This document shows, piece after piece, positions 62,000 through 64,000 of a DNA stretch of 64,000 bases. The stretch comes from a virus: positions 36,777-100,776 of the IMG/VR virus record IMGVR_UViG_3300030419_003589; one strand, written 5' to 3'. The first letter of the stretch is position 1; each line of letters begins with the position of its first letter. The position numbers and the translations under genes were made by a program. Below the pieces are notes generated by a model. It searched no databases and was not told where the DNA came from. It saw nothing but the letters and a program-made list of their open reading frames with translations.

Positions 62000-62173
62000 T
62001 CACTTGGTAATTTTTAATTGTACATTTTCTCCTACTTGCACAATAATAACGTCTTTGCCGTTCTCCTTTGTAAAATGAACCATGTCTAGGATCTCTGTAG
62101 CTTTTTCAATGTGTTCTTCTTTGATGTCTAGCTTGTCGAGGATGGTTCCGATGATGGATTCAGTTATGCCCAT
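62000..62173 (-). CDS. short hypothetical protein (57 aa)
   Basis: Start ATG 62173 overlaps the upstream stop as TAATG. The product is mostly helical with an acidic LDKLDIKEEHIEKATEIL stretch and a beta C-terminus. No function recognised. Confidence 0.5.
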   Translation of the reverse strand: MGITESIIGTILDKLDIKEEHIEKATEILDMVHFTKENGKDVIIVQVGENVQLKITK

Positions 62174-62643
62174 TATTGATGAACTCCCCAAGCAACAGCG
62201 TTTAAGCAGTCACGAAGGTTTTTTCTCTTTTCATCCGTTAGTTCAGAATCTTCTAAGCCTATAGTATTTATTACTACCTTGTCTATTTCTTCGCCTAGTG
62301 CTGGGTATTTATCTTTAAGTTCAAGACCTGCAAAGTTTAGACCTCCTGATTTTATGTTGAACTCTCTAAATTTCCCGGTCGAATCAAGGAATCCCGGATC
62401 TGACCAGACAACATCAGAAAGCTCTAAGAAAAAGTCTGATATTTGCTTTGCATCATCTTTCTCTATGCTCATATCAGTTATGTTTTTCACAAGAGTTTTG
62501 TATTCTAATGTGGGTTCATCTACATTAACTGATGGAACATTGACGATCTCAACATTGTTTTTAACTATCTCTATAATTTTCTCTCCGAAGAGAGACGCTC
62601 CCACTAAGATCAGCGCCAGTATAAGCCTGATTTTCTTAGACAT
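62173..62643 (-). CDS. signal-anchored hypothetical protein (156 aa)
   Basis: Residues 5-20 (IRLILALILVGASLFG) are a hydrophobic signal or anchor following KK, so the remaining 130 residues probably face the periplasm. AAGGGGG precedes the ATG, which overlaps the upstream stop by 8 bases. No known motif. Confidence 0.6.
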   Translation of the reverse strand: MSKKIRLILALILVGASLFGEKIIEIVKNNVEIVNVPSVNVDEPTLEYKTLVKNITDMSIEKDDAKQISDFFLELSDVVWSDPGFLDSTGKFREFNIKSGGLNFAGLELKDKYPALGEEIDKVVINTIGLEDSELTDEKRKNLRDCLNAVAWGVHQ

Positions 62644-62950
62644 TCTTCACCCCCTTGGTGTCTTTTACAACGAACAGCGGAAAAATTTTATCGAGTTCGC
62701 TGCAAGCCTCTTTTAGGTTTGCTTTGTCGCAGCCCACCTTTAGCTGTTCCCAGCATCTTATGATGTCAACCAAAGTTGAGTCTTTGTCACTGCTAACCTC
62801 GACTAATTGATCTATAATCAGTTCGTCGGGTGAGTCTATTTTGCGTTCCGTTGGCTGGAACGATGAAGCAAATTCTAGGATCTTGTCCCAGAAAACGCTT
62901 AACATCAAGACGGCGGCTATACCAAGCATAATCATTTGAAAAGGATTCAT
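62636..62950 (-). CDS. small membrane-anchored protein (104 aa)
   Basis: An N-terminal hydrophobic helix (MIMLGIAAVLMLSVFW) is followed by an acidic helical domain with two cysteines. AGGAG precedes the ATG. One of four consecutive membrane or secreted proteins here; function unknown. Confidence 0.6.
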   Translation of the reverse strand: MNPFQMIMLGIAAVLMLSVFWDKILEFASSFQPTERKIDSPDELIIDQLVEVSSDKDSTLVDIIRCWEQLKVGCDKANLKEACSELDKIFPLFVVKDTKGVKNV

Positions 62951-62953
62951 TTT

Positions 62954-63301
62954 TTACTCCTGTATACTTTCCATTAATTCAAACAGTTCCATCTCTGACA
63001 GGGAGGCTCCTACCTCCGCAAAACTTCTATACAAAACCTTTCTTTGTTTTTTGTCTTTGAAATTCTTCCTGACTTCTCTTTTCAGGAGAATGGTATGAAG
63101 ATAGCTTCTTTTCTTTATAGCAGAGGCTATGGCCTCTTTTGAGTAACACATATATAATAGCTTGATAACAGATATAATGCAATTACAAATTGCCATAATA
63201 GTAAAGGGATCAAAAGAAAAGTCTACATCTTTCGCTTGTGCGTGAGCTATTATTCTTTGAGCGATTTTGTTTTGTATATTTGGTATTTCATTGTTCATCA
63301 T
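62954..63301 (-). CDS. small membrane protein with basic tail (115 aa)
   Basis: A hydrophobic, Cys-containing helix (FTIMAICNCIISVIKLLYMCY, minus flanks) near residues 33-53 is followed by a strongly basic stretch and an acidic C-terminal helix. Two tandem ATGs are possible starts. Function unknown. Confidence 0.6.
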   Translation of the reverse strand: MMNNEIPNIQNKIAQRIIAHAQAKDVDFSFDPFTIMAICNCIISVIKLLYMCYSKEAIASAIKKRSYLHTILLKREVRKNFKDKKQRKVLYRSFAEVGASLSEMELFELMESIQE

Positions 63302-64000
63302 TTAACTTCTCTTTTATGGTTTCGGTCATTTTGGTTGCGTCAACAAATCCCGAAACACGGTGTATCGGGTTGTTTAAATCGTCTTTATCTACAAAAATTA
63401 CGGTCGGATATCTTTTTACCTTGTAATAAAAAAAGAACTTCTTGTGTTCTGGGTTGGCTTCATCAAAGATAAAAAGCTTGGCTTCCGTGTCTTCTATTGC
63501 TTTTTTGACTCTCGAACTGGCCCAAGTCTGTTTCTTCATCTGTTCGCAGGGGGCACACCATTTCGCCCCGAAGTGGTAGATGTTGTACTCTTGTTCTTCC
63601 TCTAAAGAGTTCAAAGATTCTTGGAAGGAATTTGAATCGTTTTTTTTTAACGGCTCCTGTTCTGGTAGTGGAAAGCACTTGCCGGTCTGCTGACAATTAC
63701 ATCCTTCTCTCTCACATCCACATTGACATACGGATGATGGCTTTATATCGGGATCTGGTTCTGGCTTAATTTTATCTTGACAAGCAGAGCAGCCGGGACA
63801 TTCAGTCTTGTGACCGTCTCCGTGTGTTATCCACCCAGAGCCGTCACATTTTTCTTCAATTACTTCTTCGTCTTCGGACATTATAACTTTAGCCAACCTT
63901 GTTGAGATATAAGGCCGATGGTTAACTTCTGGGGTAGTACCCCCAGTGAAACTCATTGTAAACAGCGTGGAAGCTATAAGTAAGGAACTAAAAATTTTCA
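63288..64000 (-). CDS. secreted thioredoxin-like protein, start just outside window
   Basis: The C-terminal 110 residues are a thioredoxin domain with HFGAKWCAPCEQMKKQTW (WCxxC active site) and the cis-Pro region RYPTVIFVD. Reading upstream of the internal ATG at 63956, the frame stays open to the window edge and encodes KIFSSLLIASTLFTMSF, a good signal peptide, with an xTG codon completed by the base at 64001. The segment after the signal is Cys-rich (about twelve Cys). It is probably a periplasmic oxidoreductase. Confidence 0.8.
   Translation of the reverse strand, partial: KIFSSLLIASTLFTMSFTGGTTPEVNHRPYISTRLAKVIMSEDEEVIEEKCDGSGWITHGDGHKTECPGCSACQDKIKPEPDPDIKPSSVCQCGCEREGCNCQQTGKCFPLPEQEPLKKNDSNSFQESLNSLEEEQEYNIYHFGAKWCAPCEQMKKQTWASSRVKKAIEDTEAKLFIFDEANPEHKKFFFYYKVKRYPTVIFVDKDDLNNPIHRVSGFVDATKMTETIKEKLNDEQ

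Noticed and set aside
1-64000. tRNA genes, CRISPR arrays, integrase or insertion sequences
   Set aside because: None were recognised by eye; the few gaps between genes are too short for most and hold promoters or terminators. A tRNA or covariance search could still find a small RNA.

Overview
The window looks like part of a large tailed bacteriophage genome (Caudoviricetes, probably jumbo-class). It has a block of very large virion proteins, then about 49 kb of tightly packed genes on the opposite strand. Those include RNR (nrdA/nrdB), PhoH, RecA/UvsX, a DnaB helicase, a DnaG-type primase, SSB, a DNA polymerase III alpha subunit and a dNMP kinase. No tRNA, rRNA, CRISPR array, integrase or insertion sequence was recognised. 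The host is not stated by the sequence. Four Tat-exported DUF1501 proteins, a family strongly expanded in Planctomycetota, make a planctomycete or related host a reasonable inference only.

Layout. Bases 2-14409 (+ strand) hold six virion-type genes: an FG-GAP beta-propeller protein cut by the window edge, two medium structural proteins, two giants (1688 and 1534 aa), and a 261-aa protein with its own promoter. Two back-to-back hairpin terminators at 14437-14513 separate this late block from everything to the right. From 14526 to 64000 all genes are on the - strand and are mostly linked by ATGA or TAATG overlaps. In transcription order they are: a secreted thioredoxin and small membrane proteins (62.0-64.0 kb); nucleotide and recombination genes (46.9-61.9 kb: NrdA, a cytidylyltransferase, NrdB, MazG, PhoH, zinc-ribbon proteins, RecA, nucleases, DnaB, GMP reductase, primase, dNMP kinase, RecB-like nuclease); an export cassette (39.1-46.9 kb: four DUF1501 proteins, a Cys-rich Tat protein, Pro-rich and tiny membrane proteins, a PAP2 phosphatase); a replication core (34.3-39.0 kb: QueF-like protein, DNA polymerase III alpha split into two genes with an exonuclease gene between them, SSB); a glycan island of about 22 genes (16.8-34.3 kb); and a nuclease/annealing group (14.5-16.8 kb).

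How the parts fit. RNR, MazG, dNMP kinase and GMP reductase supply and balance nucleotides for a phage-encoded replisome. The glycan island encodes sugar-nucleotide enzymes (RmlB, FdtA-like isomerase, DegT aminotransferase, GDP-fucose synthase), about nine glycosyltransferases and several methyltransferases, enough to assemble a decorated glycan on virions or the host surface. The DUF1501 cassette would send putative alkaline-phosphatase-superfamily enzymes across the cytoplasmic membrane through the host Tat system.

Most unusual points: the split, non-intein DnaE with an exonuclease at the split; the four-copy DUF1501 cassette with a metallothionein-like companion; the QueF-like protein lacking the catalytic cysteine; and the size of the glycan island. 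All functional calls rest on motif recognition by eye; no database search was run.
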